NCBI GenBank assembly: GCA_947630755.1
Contig: CANRIU010000008.1
Location: 1 to 62,804 of the forward strand
From: an uncultured Oscillospiraceae bacterium
Lineage (GTDB): Bacteria; Bacillota; Clostridia; Oscillospirales; Oscillospiraceae
Direction of reading: 5' to 3'
Length of the DNA: 62,804 bases
Both the position numbers and the translations under genes were made by a program. This document shows, piece after piece, positions 41,508 to 49,670 of this stretch; position 1 is the first letter of the stretch; every line of letters begins with the position of its first letter. A model generated the notes under the pieces. It searched no databases. It was not told where the DNA came from and saw only the letters and a list, made by a program, of their open reading frames with translations.

Positions 41508-43034
41508 ATGGAAAAATACGAAAATATCAAAAAAGAATACGATTCTCTGCTTGAATATCTTGAAAAAACCTGCCCCGGCGCCCGGGACGACTTCGAAAAA
41601 TATTATATCGCCTGCGCCCTTCGCATCTGGTCCGGCAACGAGCTCTACTCCGATTCCTACGGCGAGCTCCTCAAGGTGATTCAGCGCGGGAAAGTTTCTG
41701 ATGAAAAAGTGCACGGTGAAACCTTTTCTGTGCGGCAAATCGTAACCGCTTTGGGCTGTTGCGGCGAACCGGAGAGAAAGCTGCTCGTGCCGGGTTTTTA
41801 CCGCGCCATGGTCAGAAGCGACCTTAAAACCCGCAGCGCCCTCTCAGCGGGATTCATCGAGCAGTACAGCCGCCTCCTCGCCTCCACCGCCCTTGTGAAC
41901 GGCGACTTCACTCTCGAGGAGGCCCGCGCGCTGTCGGAGATAACCGGGGGCCTTGCGGCCTACGCCAAAGGCTCGAGGGTGAACACCGGGGCCGCGCCGG
42001 ACTACAACGGGCTTATTACGGAGAGGCTGTATGACAGCTACTACCGCGCCCCGGCGCCCCGTAAGGAGGAGCCCGTCGAGGGCGGCAGGTCCGCCGGGAC
42101 GCCGGAGGGCGAAAAGCCCGGCTCGGAGACGATAAACATAAGCTTCAGCATAGAGCCCGGCTGGCCCGGCATCTCCCCTCCCCCGGCGGAGTCCCCGGCT
42201 GTCCGAGAGCCGGAGGAAGAGTCTCTGGAGAGCCTTCTTCGGGAGCTTGACGGCCTTGTGGGGCTGGAGGGCGTGAAACGGGACGTGCACAGCCTCATGA
42301 ATTTCATAAAAATCGCAAAGCTCCGCCAGTCCCGGGGGATGAAGGTCCCCACCATCTCCTACCACCTGGTATTCACCGGAAATCCGGGGACGGGCAAGAC
42401 GACTGTGGCGAGGCTCTATTACCAGATGGGCCTTCTGCCAAAGGGGCAGTTTGTGGAGACGGACCGGGCGGCACTGGTTGCGGGGTACCTGGGCCAGACG
42501 GCGATAAAGACGAAAAAGGTCATAGATCAGGCCATGGGCGGCGTGCTGTTCATTGACGAGGCGTATTCCCTCGCCGCCGACGCGGAGGACAGCTACGGGC
42601 GCGAGGCTGTTGAGACGCTTTTGAAGGCCATGGAGGACCACCGGGATGAGCTGGTGGTGATAGTCGCGGGCTACACGGAGCTCATGCACAGGTTCATAAG
42701 CTCAAACCCGGGGCTCTCCTCAAGATTCAGCAAGTATTTTGAGTTCAAAGACTACTCGGGAGCGGAGCTTCTTGAGATTTTCCGGGGGTTTTGCGCGAAA
42801 AACGGCTATCGGCTGGATGAGCGTGCCGCCCTGGTGCTGGGCGCGGAGTTTAAGCGGCTTTTTGAGAGCCGCGACGAGCACTTCGGCAACGCCAGGACCG
42901 CCCGGAACATATTCGAGAGGGCCATAAACGCCCAGGCCGACCGGGTGGCGCAGCAGCCGGAGATAGCCGACGCGGACCTGGAGCTGCTGTGCTTTGAGGA
43001 TGTCAAAGCGGCGCTGGGAGGTGACGTGTCATGA
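41508..43034 (+). CDS. CbbX/CfxQ-type AAA+ ATPase
   Basis: 508 residues. N-terminal helical domain (1-165) of unknown type, a Pro/Glu-rich linker (about 185-235), then a single AAA+ module: LDGLVGLEGVKRDVHSLMNF, Walker A GNPGTGKTT (about 292), Walker B GVLFIDEAYSL, sensor VVIVAGY and arginine-finger region NPGLSSRFSKYF. Family members remodel protein complexes (CbbX, SpoVK). First gene of an eight-gene operon and joined by ATGA to the next, whose product is a likely partner. AT-rich promoter region upstream. Confidence 0.9.
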   Translation: MEKYENIKKEYDSLLEYLEKTCPGARDDFEKYYIACALRIWSGNELYSDSYGELLKVIQRGKVSDEKVHGETFSVRQIVTALGCCGEPERKLLVPGFYRAMVRSDLKTRSALSAGFIEQYSRLLASTALVNGDFTLEEARALSEITGGLAAYAKGSRVNTGAAPDYNGLITERLYDSYYRAPAPRKEEPVEGGRSAGTPEGEKPGSETINISFSIEPGWPGISPPPAESPAVREPEEESLESLLRELDGLVGLEGVKRDVHSLMNFIKIAKLRQSRGMKVPTISYHLVFTGNPGTGKTTVARLYYQMGLLPKGQFVETDRAALVAGYLGQTAIKTKKVIDQAMGGVLFIDEAYSLAADAEDSYGREAVETLLKAMEDHRDELVVIVAGYTELMHRFISSNPGLSSRFSKYFEFKDYSGAELLEIFRGFCAKNGYRLDERAALVLGAEFKRLFESRDEHFGNARTARNIFERAINAQADRVAQQPEIADADLELLCFEDVKAALGGDVS

Positions 43035-43945
43035 AGATGTGGAATTTCAACACCATGCTTTTAAACGAGCTCAACTCCAGCCGCATGGCGGTGACGGCGC
43101 TGCTGCAGGAGCGGGACAGACTGCTCTACGTCGAGGCCCCGGGGCTTAGAAAAAGGTACATGGAGCTCATCGGCGGCGAGGAGCAGAAGATATTGGAGCA
43201 GGAGCTGGAGCTGTCGCTTATGCGCCGCAGGGCGGAGCTTTTGCAGATAGCGGCGAACCGTCAGGAGAAGCCGGACATGGCTCAGCTCGAGGCAGAGCTG
43301 GCAAACGAGCGCAGGGCGCGGCTTCAGGAGCTGGAGGGCGGGGATGCCACCCTTCGGGATGTCCCGGAGCTCTCCGATGATGACGGAAAGAGGCTGGAGG
43401 AGCTCTACGGGGATGTTATCCGGGATTTCCACCCGGCGGTGAACAGGGACGTGACGAAGACCGAGCGGGAGCTTTATGACCGGGCGGCGGAGGCGTGCCG
43501 CCATCAGGATCTGGAGGCCATGAGCCTCATCCACGATGTCCTTTACAGCTCCGGTCCGGGGCTGGAGATAACCTTCACCGCCTCGGCGGGAGAGGACGGG
43601 CAGTCGCCGGAGGCGGTGCGCAGAGAGTATCTCGAGGCCGCGGACGAGCTCACCGCGGACTACTCCCTTGCCCGGACGCTGTACGGGTGCTTTGCCCCCA
43701 CGCAGGAGGACAAGGTGGTCCTCGAGGTCATAGACGAGCTCTCCGCAAAGCGCCGGGAGCTTCTTGACGCCATCGACGCAATGCGCGCGGGATTTCCCTT
43801 CAACGCCCGGGAGACCATGGACGATCCGGAAAAGACTCAGGATTATCTTCTGGAGCTCAAGGTCCGGGCAAAGCTATGCGCCCGGGAGCGGGAGGCTCTT
43901 TCCGGGCGCATTGACAGGCTTATGGAGGTGCTGGGCGTTGGCTGA
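43031..43945 (+). CDS. Coiled-coil protein with degenerate J-like segment
   Basis: 304 residues. Strong helical/coiled-coil stretches at 25-105 and 210-300 (heptads rich in Leu, Glu, Arg). Between them, residues 108-165 (KRLEELYGDVIRDFHPAVNR, then ELYDRAAEACRHQDLEAMSL) look like a J domain whose HPD tripeptide has become HPA, which would abolish Hsp70 stimulation. Overlaps the AAA+ gene by four bases. Probably an adaptor or scaffold; the J resemblance is by eye. Confidence 0.65.
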   Translation: MKMWNFNTMLLNELNSSRMAVTALLQERDRLLYVEAPGLRKRYMELIGGEEQKILEQELELSLMRRRAELLQIAANRQEKPDMAQLEAELANERRARLQELEGGDATLRDVPELSDDDGKRLEELYGDVIRDFHPAVNRDVTKTERELYDRAAEACRHQDLEAMSLIHDVLYSSGPGLEITFTASAGEDGQSPEAVRREYLEAADELTADYSLARTLYGCFAPTQEDKVVLEVIDELSAKRRELLDAIDAMRAGFPFNARETMDDPEKTQDYLLELKVRAKLCAREREALSGRIDRLMEVLGVG

Positions 43946-44381
43946 GATTATGAAGGCGGCGGAGGAGAGCCCCATACGCTCCGGTTTTTTCAACAGGGAC
44001 GCCTTTCGGGACAGGCGCAGGATGCTCCTTGTCCTTGAGACCGGGGTGGCGGGCCTCTCCTACAAGGTGGATATGGACACGCCCGAGGGCCGGGCGCTTT
44101 TGAGGTCCCTCAAGCCGGGGACGGAGCTCTTACTTTTGCGGGACACGGACAACGAGCACGACAGGTGGGCGGTATCCGTCTACACCATGGACAAAACGGA
44201 GCTCGGGTACATAACGCGCTTCAAAAACGAGACAGTGGCAAGGCTCATGGATCAGGGCAAGGTCTTTCACGCATATGTGGACAAGAAGCGTGAGCTCCCC
44301 AGCGACCCGGTCCAGCGCCGCAGGACCGCGGCAGCCACCGAGGATTTCGATTTACCCTTCTCGGTGTACATGGAGGACTGA
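43938..44381 (+). CDS. HIRAN-domain protein
   Basis: 147 residues from a TTG at 43938 (GGAGGTG 7 bases upstream, start overlapping the previous stop); an ATG at 43950 is possible. HIRAN domain from about 38-115: VAGLSYKVDMDTPEGRALL, LKPGTELLLLRDTDNEHDRWAV, YTMDKTELGYITRFKNETVARL. HIRAN binds DNA ends or stalled forks in larger helicases; here it stands alone. Its role in the signalling operon is unknown. Confidence 0.8.
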   Translation: MAEIMKAAEESPIRSGFFNRDAFRDRRRMLLVLETGVAGLSYKVDMDTPEGRALLRSLKPGTELLLLRDTDNEHDRWAVSVYTMDKTELGYITRFKNETVARLMDQGKVFHAYVDKKRELPSDPVQRRRTAAATEDFDLPFSVYMED

Positions 44382-44413
44382 GGCGCAGGCGCACTTTCGC
44401 GGGAGGCGGTATT

Positions 44414-45208
44414 TTGGGAAGCTTAAAATTGACTGTCTGGGGCGTGCGAGGCTCCTTTCCCCGTCCATCGCGGGACTTTCTGGAGTACGGGGGGAACACC
44501 TCCTGCTTCTCGATAAGGCTTGGGGAGAGCCTCGTGGTGCTTGACGCGGGGTCCGGTCTTTCGGCCCTCGGGGATGCCATCGCCCATTCGGAGGATATAA
44601 AGACCGTACATATCCTTCTAAGCCACGGACACCTGGACCATGTAATGGGCCTGTGCCCCTTTCTCGGCACGTTCGCCGGAGGCCGGGATGTGCATATTTA
44701 CGGCGGCTGCCTTGAGGGTATAAAGGCCCTCGCCGGGCCGCCCTTCTGGCCCGGTTCTGTTGAGAAGAGCGGCGCCGGCCTTCACCCTGTGCGCCCCGGC
44801 GAGACCTTCCGGCTTTCGGAGTGCGGGGCGCAGGTCACCGCCATGGAGGGGACCCACCCCGGCGGGTGTCTCTGGTACAGGCTGGATATTCACGGCAAAT
44901 CTCTTGTCTATATACTGGACTGCGAGACGGAGCCGTCACGGATGCCGGATATGCTCCGCTTTGCCCGGGGCGCGGACCTTGTTGTCTGGGACGCGGCCTG
45001 GCCCCCGGGGCAGGAGATTCCCGGCTGGGGCCACTCCACCTGGGTACAGGGGGCGGACTTCGGCAAAAGCTCCGGCGCGGCCCGGGTGCTCATGTCCCAC
45101 TACGCGCTCAGGCTGGACGACGTCGCACTCCGGCGGATGGAGCGGGAGGCAGAAAGCCACTGGGACGGGTGTATTTTCGCAAGGGAAGGAATGGAAATCG
45201 ACATATGA
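44414..45208 (+). CDS. Metallo-beta-lactamase-fold hydrolase
   Basis: 264 residues, TTG start with GGGAGGCGG. Metal motif HGHLDH in LLSHGHLDHVMGL (about 74-86), preceded by LVVLDAGSGLSALG; later EGTHPGGCLWYRLDI, LVYILDCET and a final MSHYALRL. Starts KLTVWGVRGSFPRPSRDFL and GGNTSC, the form seen in MBL proteins linked to cyclic-nucleotide or two-component signalling. Probably a phosphodiesterase, possibly for the cyclase product at the end of the operon (inference). Confidence 0.88.
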   Translation: MGSLKLTVWGVRGSFPRPSRDFLEYGGNTSCFSIRLGESLVVLDAGSGLSALGDAIAHSEDIKTVHILLSHGHLDHVMGLCPFLGTFAGGRDVHIYGGCLEGIKALAGPPFWPGSVEKSGAGLHPVRPGETFRLSECGAQVTAMEGTHPGGCLWYRLDIHGKSLVYILDCETEPSRMPDMLRFARGADLVVWDAAWPPGQEIPGWGHSTWVQGADFGKSSGAARVLMSHYALRLDDVALRRMEREAESHWDGCIFAREGMEIDI

Positions 45209-46647
45209 CACAGCTGGAGATAAACAAAATACTGGAGATCGGCGTGATGCTCTCCTCCGAGCGTGATCTGGACAGGCTCCTCGAGCGGGTGCTGGAGTGC
45301 GTCATGGAGCTGTCCCGGTGTGACGCGGGTACGCTGTACCTTTCGGAGGGGGACGCCCTGGCCTTCAAGCTCATGCGCAACCGCTCCCGGAAGCTGGGGA
45401 CCCTGCCGCCGGTGGAGCTCAGGCGTGAGAACGTCTGCGCCCTATCATTTTTGGAGGGCAGGACCATATCCATCGACGACGTGTACGAAAGCCGGGAGTG
45501 CGACTTCACCGGGCCCATGAAATACGACGCCCGGACCGGGTACAGGACCCGGTCCATGCTGGTTGTGCCCATGATAAGCCGGGAGGGGGAGAAGCTGGGG
45601 GTGATCCAGCTCATAAACGCCCTGGATGAGAGCGGCGCGGTGGTCCCCTTCCCCGCCGACATGGCGCTGGTGCTGGAGTCCGTGGCCTCTCAGGCCGCCG
45701 TCACCATCCAGAACGCCAGGTATATCGAGGAGATACGGGAGCTTTTCCACTCCTTCGTGCGGGTGATGTCCGCCGCCATCGGCGAGCTCACCCCTTACAA
45801 CGCCAGCCACACCCGGCACATGGCGGAAAACTGCGGGAGATTTCTTGACTACTTAAATGAAACGGCGGGATTTGAGCGCTTTGACCCCCAGCGCCGGGAG
45901 GAAATTATCATGAGCGTGTGGCTCCACGACGTGGGCAAGCTGGTGACGCCCCTCGACGTCATGAACAAGGCCGGGAGACTGAGCCCGGAGCAGCTCGGGG
46001 AGGTCCTGCACAGGCTTGAAAAAATAAGGCTTCTGGGCAAAATTGAAAACCTCCGCGGGGACCTGACGGCGGAGGAGCTCTCCGGGCTGGAGGGCGATGT
46101 CCTTGCCGCCGGGAAATTCATAAGTGGAATTAACGGGCTTGAGGCCCTTGACGGCGGGATGCTTGAGCGCGTGAACGCTCTGGCGGAGCGGACATACGCC
46201 GACGAGGACGGCGCCCTCCGCCCCTGGCTCACCCCGGAGGAGCACAGGATGCTCTCCATCCGCGGCGGCACACTCTCGCCGGAGGAGCGGCAGGTCATGG
46301 AGCGGCACGTCGAGTTTACCGACAAGCTGCTCTCCCAGATAAGCTTCTCGGAGAACCTGTCCCATGTGCGCCAGTGGGCCTCCTCCCACCACGAGCTTTT
46401 AAACGGCGGCGGGTACCCCAGACACCTCCGGGGGGATGAGATCCCGGAGGAGGTGCGGATAATCACCATTCTCGACGTGTTTGACGCCCTGGTGGCCTCC
46501 GACCGCCCCTACAAGAAGGGCAAGAGCGTTGGCGAGGCGCTGGATATACTTCACGGCATGGTCTCCGGCGGAAAGCTGGATAAGGAGCTCGTGGAGCAGT
46601 TTGAGCAGAGCAGATGCTGGGAGACGAAGGGAGAAGCTGAGCAATGA
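45205..46647 (+). CDS. GAF - HD-GYP phosphodiesterase
   Basis: 480 residues from the ATG at 45205, overlapping the previous stop (ATGA). GAF domain at 1-170 (LSRCDAGTLYLSEGDALAF; SMLVVPMISREGEKLGVIQL), then an HD-GYP domain: HMAENCGRFL, HDVGKLVTPLDV, HVEFTDKLLSQI, and HHELLNGGGYPRHLRG. The usual HHExxDGxGYP has Asn for Asp. An insert of about 110 residues (near 280-385) lies between HD and GYP. Would hydrolyse cyclic di-nucleotides under control of a GAF ligand; loss of the Asp may lower activity. Confidence 0.88.
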   Translation: MTQLEINKILEIGVMLSSERDLDRLLERVLECVMELSRCDAGTLYLSEGDALAFKLMRNRSRKLGTLPPVELRRENVCALSFLEGRTISIDDVYESRECDFTGPMKYDARTGYRTRSMLVVPMISREGEKLGVIQLINALDESGAVVPFPADMALVLESVASQAAVTIQNARYIEEIRELFHSFVRVMSAAIGELTPYNASHTRHMAENCGRFLDYLNETAGFERFDPQRREEIIMSVWLHDVGKLVTPLDVMNKAGRLSPEQLGEVLHRLEKIRLLGKIENLRGDLTAEELSGLEGDVLAAGKFISGINGLEALDGGMLERVNALAERTYADEDGALRPWLTPEEHRMLSIRGGTLSPEERQVMERHVEFTDKLLSQISFSENLSHVRQWASSHHELLNGGGYPRHLRGDEIPEEVRIITILDVFDALVASDRPYKKGKSVGEALDILHGMVSGGKLDKELVEQFEQSRCWETKGEAEQ

Positions 46648-48029
46648 TACGAAATTTTAGTTTTAAAAAAGCCCTGTGCCTCGTACTGGCGATGTCGATG
46701 GCCCTCTCCTGCGCCGCCTGCGGCGGCAAAGAAGGACCCTCCATCGTTGAGGAGGGTCCGGGTTCGGTAATTGAGGCCGCCAGCATGTGGCTTGTGAAAA
46801 CCGAGGGCAATGTCGCCGTCACCGACAGCGACGGGGCCGACGTGTCCTTAATTGACCGTCTGGGTCTATACAGCGGCTACGGTGTGAAAACGAAAGCCGC
46901 AAGCTACGGCTGGATAGATCTGGACGATGTGAAGCTCACGAAGATGGACGAAAACAGCGACATCGAGGTGGAGAAGGACGGCAGACATCTCACCCTCACC
47001 GTAAACCGCGGCGCGGTTTTCTTCAATGTGACAAGGCCTCTGGAGGAGGACGAGACGTTCGAGATCCGCGCCTCCACCATGGTCACAGCGATTCGCGGCA
47101 CCTGCGGCTGGGTGGAGGTACCGGACGACGGGCATATGAACGTCTATATCCTCGAGGGCACGGTAGAGTGCTCCGTGGGCGATGTGGCGATGCCTGTCGC
47201 CGCCGGGGAGAGCGCGGCGATAAGCAGGTCCGAGGAGACCATCGAAATCGGCACCTTCACCGCCGCCGACGCCCCCGCCTTTGTTACCTCCGAGGTGGAA
47301 AACGATGCCGCTCTTGCGGAGGAGATAATCGACGCCTCCGGCCTTGACATCTTAAACCCCGCCCCCGCCCCGGACCCCGCCGTCCTTTCCGGCGTGTACT
47401 TCGGCGACCCCGCCGCCTCCACGATGACTGCGGACCAGGCGTCTCAGCTCGCCCGGGTGCTGCGGGAGGTCATGGCGGAGGTTGACCGGGAATACGATCA
47501 GGCCAACGTCCGAGACCCCGAGCAGCGCAACGGCATGGGGCACTACGCCCGGATCTTTGACGCCGGGGACGGCCGCCCCGCCCTCTTCTATGCGGGAGGC
47601 GTGATGTATGACAGCGGCAGCGGGCCACGCATGGCCTACTATTTCACCTACCGGGCGTATCACTTCCCCGGGGAGCAGGTGGAGCAGTTCGGCTATGACG
47701 GTCAGATCATGTCCGTATACGACGGCTGGGTGCTCAGCGGCGGGACCACGCCCGGCGGGACATACCATGGCGAGGTCCACGAGCTCACGGGCTTCATCTC
47801 CCCCGAAGTGAGCTATTACGCCGAGGGCGACATTCCGAATGACACCTATACCCTGGATGGTCAGAACGCCGGCTGGGAACAGTTTGATCGGTGGCGGAGC
47901 ACCTGGGAGCCGGATACGGAGCTTCGCACCTTCGAGGAGGGGGACTTGGACGCCCACTACGACGGCTTTGTCCCGGCGGAGGACGTGCTCACGGCGCTGG
48001 ACATCTGGTCCGGGGAGGCTGAGCCTTGA
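46644..48029 (+). CDS. FecR-domain lipoprotein A
   Basis: 461 residues. Lipobox LSCAACGG gives a lipidated cysteine near residue 26. FecR-like domain at about 45-200 (LTVNRGAVFFNVTRPLEEDETFEIRAS in two parts; TAIRGTCGWVEV; YILEGTVECSVGD), then its own C-terminal domain (260-461) rich in Tyr/Gly (ARIFDAGDGRPALFYAGG). Extracytoplasmic, cell-membrane attached. ATGA links to both neighbours. The first 200 residues are nearly the same as those of the next gene. Confidence 0.85.
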   Translation: MIRNFSFKKALCLVLAMSMALSCAACGGKEGPSIVEEGPGSVIEAASMWLVKTEGNVAVTDSDGADVSLIDRLGLYSGYGVKTKAASYGWIDLDDVKLTKMDENSDIEVEKDGRHLTLTVNRGAVFFNVTRPLEEDETFEIRASTMVTAIRGTCGWVEVPDDGHMNVYILEGTVECSVGDVAMPVAAGESAAISRSEETIEIGTFTAADAPAFVTSEVENDAALAEEIIDASGLDILNPAPAPDPAVLSGVYFGDPAASTMTADQASQLARVLREVMAEVDREYDQANVRDPEQRNGMGHYARIFDAGDGRPALFYAGGVMYDSGSGPRMAYYFTYRAYHFPGEQVEQFGYDGQIMSVYDGWVLSGGTTPGGTYHGEVHELTGFISPEVSYYAEGDIPNDTYTLDGQNAGWEQFDRWRSTWEPDTELRTFEEGDLDAHYDGFVPAEDVLTALDIWSGEAEP

Positions 48030-49645
48030 TGAGGAGTGTCAAGAGAGCGCTTGCGCTCATTCTGGCGCTGTCGATGGCCCTCTCCTGCGCTGCCTGCGGC
48101 GGTGAAGAAGGGCCATCCGCAGTTGAGGATGGAAAAGAGAATGGACCGGGGGCGGAAATCAGCGCCGCCAGCATGTGGCTTGTGAGGACCGAGGGCAATG
48201 TCGCCGTCACCGACGGCGACGGGGCCGACGTGTCCTTAATTGACCGTCTGGGGCTATACAGCGGCTACGGTGCGACGACAAGAGCCGCAAGCTACGGCTG
48301 GATAGACCTTGACGATGTGAAGCTCACGAAGATGGACGAAAACAGCGACATTGAGGTGGAGAAGGAGGGCAAACACCTCACCCTCACCGTGAACAGCGGC
48401 GCGGTTTTCTTCAACGTGACACGGCCTCTGGAGGAGGACGAGACGTTTGAGATCCGCGCATCCACCATGGTCACAGCGATTCGCGGCACCTGCGGCTGGG
48501 TGGAGGTATCGGATGCTGACCATATGAATGTCTATATCCTCGAGGGCGCTGTCCGGTGCTCCGTCGGTGACGTTACCGAGTCCGTGGCCGCCGGGGAGAC
48601 CGCCGCCATAAGCAGGTCCGAGGAGACCATCGAAATCGGCGCCTTCACCGCCGCCGACGCCCCCGCCTTTGTTACCTCCGAGGTGGAAAACGACGCCGCT
48701 CTGGCAGAGGAGATAATCGACGCCTCCGGGATAGATTTTATCGGCATCGGCGACCCGGTCAAGCTTGCCATGACCCGCTACCGCCAGACCATCGACAGAG
48801 CGGAGACATACGAGTACGGCGTCAGGTCCACCGCGTCCTCCCAACAAATCGGCAGGGTCCCGACGGGGAAATACCGCTACGCCCTGGCGCGGATGGCGCC
48901 GGAGGACATCGTCCCCGCCCTTATTTTGGAGCAGCACACCACTGACGATCTGTACTTTGCCAGGGTATTTATGTATGATGTGGACTCCGGCGCCGTGGTG
49001 CTGCTCAGTACCGTAAATCTGGACGGCCTTGACACCGTGAGCGGCTATGATAACGTCCTCGCCATTGAGGGGGACGGTCAGGGTCTTGCCCTCACCACAA
49101 CAGGTCCCACCTCGGTAGTGAATGTGGTCCGCGTGACCCGGGAGGACGACTCCCTCAACTACGAGATACAGTGGGCGGGGACTGTCGGCGAGGACACGGG
49201 CGTCCCCACTCTGCCACTCCGGTGGTACGACGCCTCCGACCTCTCCGCCCTCGATGGCTGGACACCGCCCGCCGATGTAGACACGCCCCTTCCCCAGGAC
49301 GGGGACAGGATAGTCCTCACCGGGACGCTGGATGAGTTCACCTACGACGAGACGGTGGCCCTTCAGGGGGCGCCCGACCCCAACGCCATGTGGGCGGACA
49401 CCAGCCGGACCTACTGGATAATCCTCCTTGACGAGCCCCAGACTCTGGAGATAATGTCGGGCGGCGAGCTCGCATTTGTCACCGGGGAGACGTCCATGAT
49501 CTCCGTCAGCGACCCCTCGGGGATCAGTCAGTACGCCGGACAGCACATTATTTTCAGCATCGACCCCAACATGACCTTCTGGCCCAGCGACACATCCATG
49601 CCCGTGGGCTCGGCCCGGACAAACGACATACACGTTCTTGGCTGA
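48026..49645 (+). CDS. FecR-domain lipoprotein B
   Basis: 539 residues; lipobox LSCAACGG, FecR-like domain almost identical to lipoprotein A at DNA level, then a different C-terminal part (about 255-539) that begins VKLAMTRYRQTIDRAETYEYG and includes a short OB-like tail (RIVLTGTLDEFTYDETVAL). Tandem duplication with swapped C-terminal domain. FecR domains next to CHASE2-cyclases are thought to sense or tether at the membrane; the partner is probably the next gene. Confidence 0.85.
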   Translation: MMRSVKRALALILALSMALSCAACGGEEGPSAVEDGKENGPGAEISAASMWLVRTEGNVAVTDGDGADVSLIDRLGLYSGYGATTRAASYGWIDLDDVKLTKMDENSDIEVEKEGKHLTLTVNSGAVFFNVTRPLEEDETFEIRASTMVTAIRGTCGWVEVSDADHMNVYILEGAVRCSVGDVTESVAAGETAAISRSEETIEIGAFTAADAPAFVTSEVENDAALAEEIIDASGIDFIGIGDPVKLAMTRYRQTIDRAETYEYGVRSTASSQQIGRVPTGKYRYALARMAPEDIVPALILEQHTTDDLYFARVFMYDVDSGAVVLLSTVNLDGLDTVSGYDNVLAIEGDGQGLALTTTGPTSVVNVVRVTREDDSLNYEIQWAGTVGEDTGVPTLPLRWYDASDLSALDGWTPPADVDTPLPQDGDRIVLTGTLDEFTYDETVALQGAPDPNAMWADTSRTYWIILLDEPQTLEIMSGGELAFVTGETSMISVSDPSGISQYAGQHIIFSIDPNMTFWPSDTSMPVGSARTNDIHVLG

Positions 49646-49670
49646 CGATTACTTTTCGGAGGCATAAAAA

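Noticed and set aside
44821-45204. 128-codon N-terminal extension of the GAF-HD-GYP frame
   Set aside because: Lies inside the MBL gene in another frame; the ATG at 45205 has ATGA coupling and the GAF domain starts there.
48254-49633. 459-codon minus-strand frame opposite FecR lipoprotein B
   Set aside because: Product is Gly/His/Val-rich with no fold signals; the plus-strand gene has a lipobox, an ATGA overlap and a duplicate upstream.
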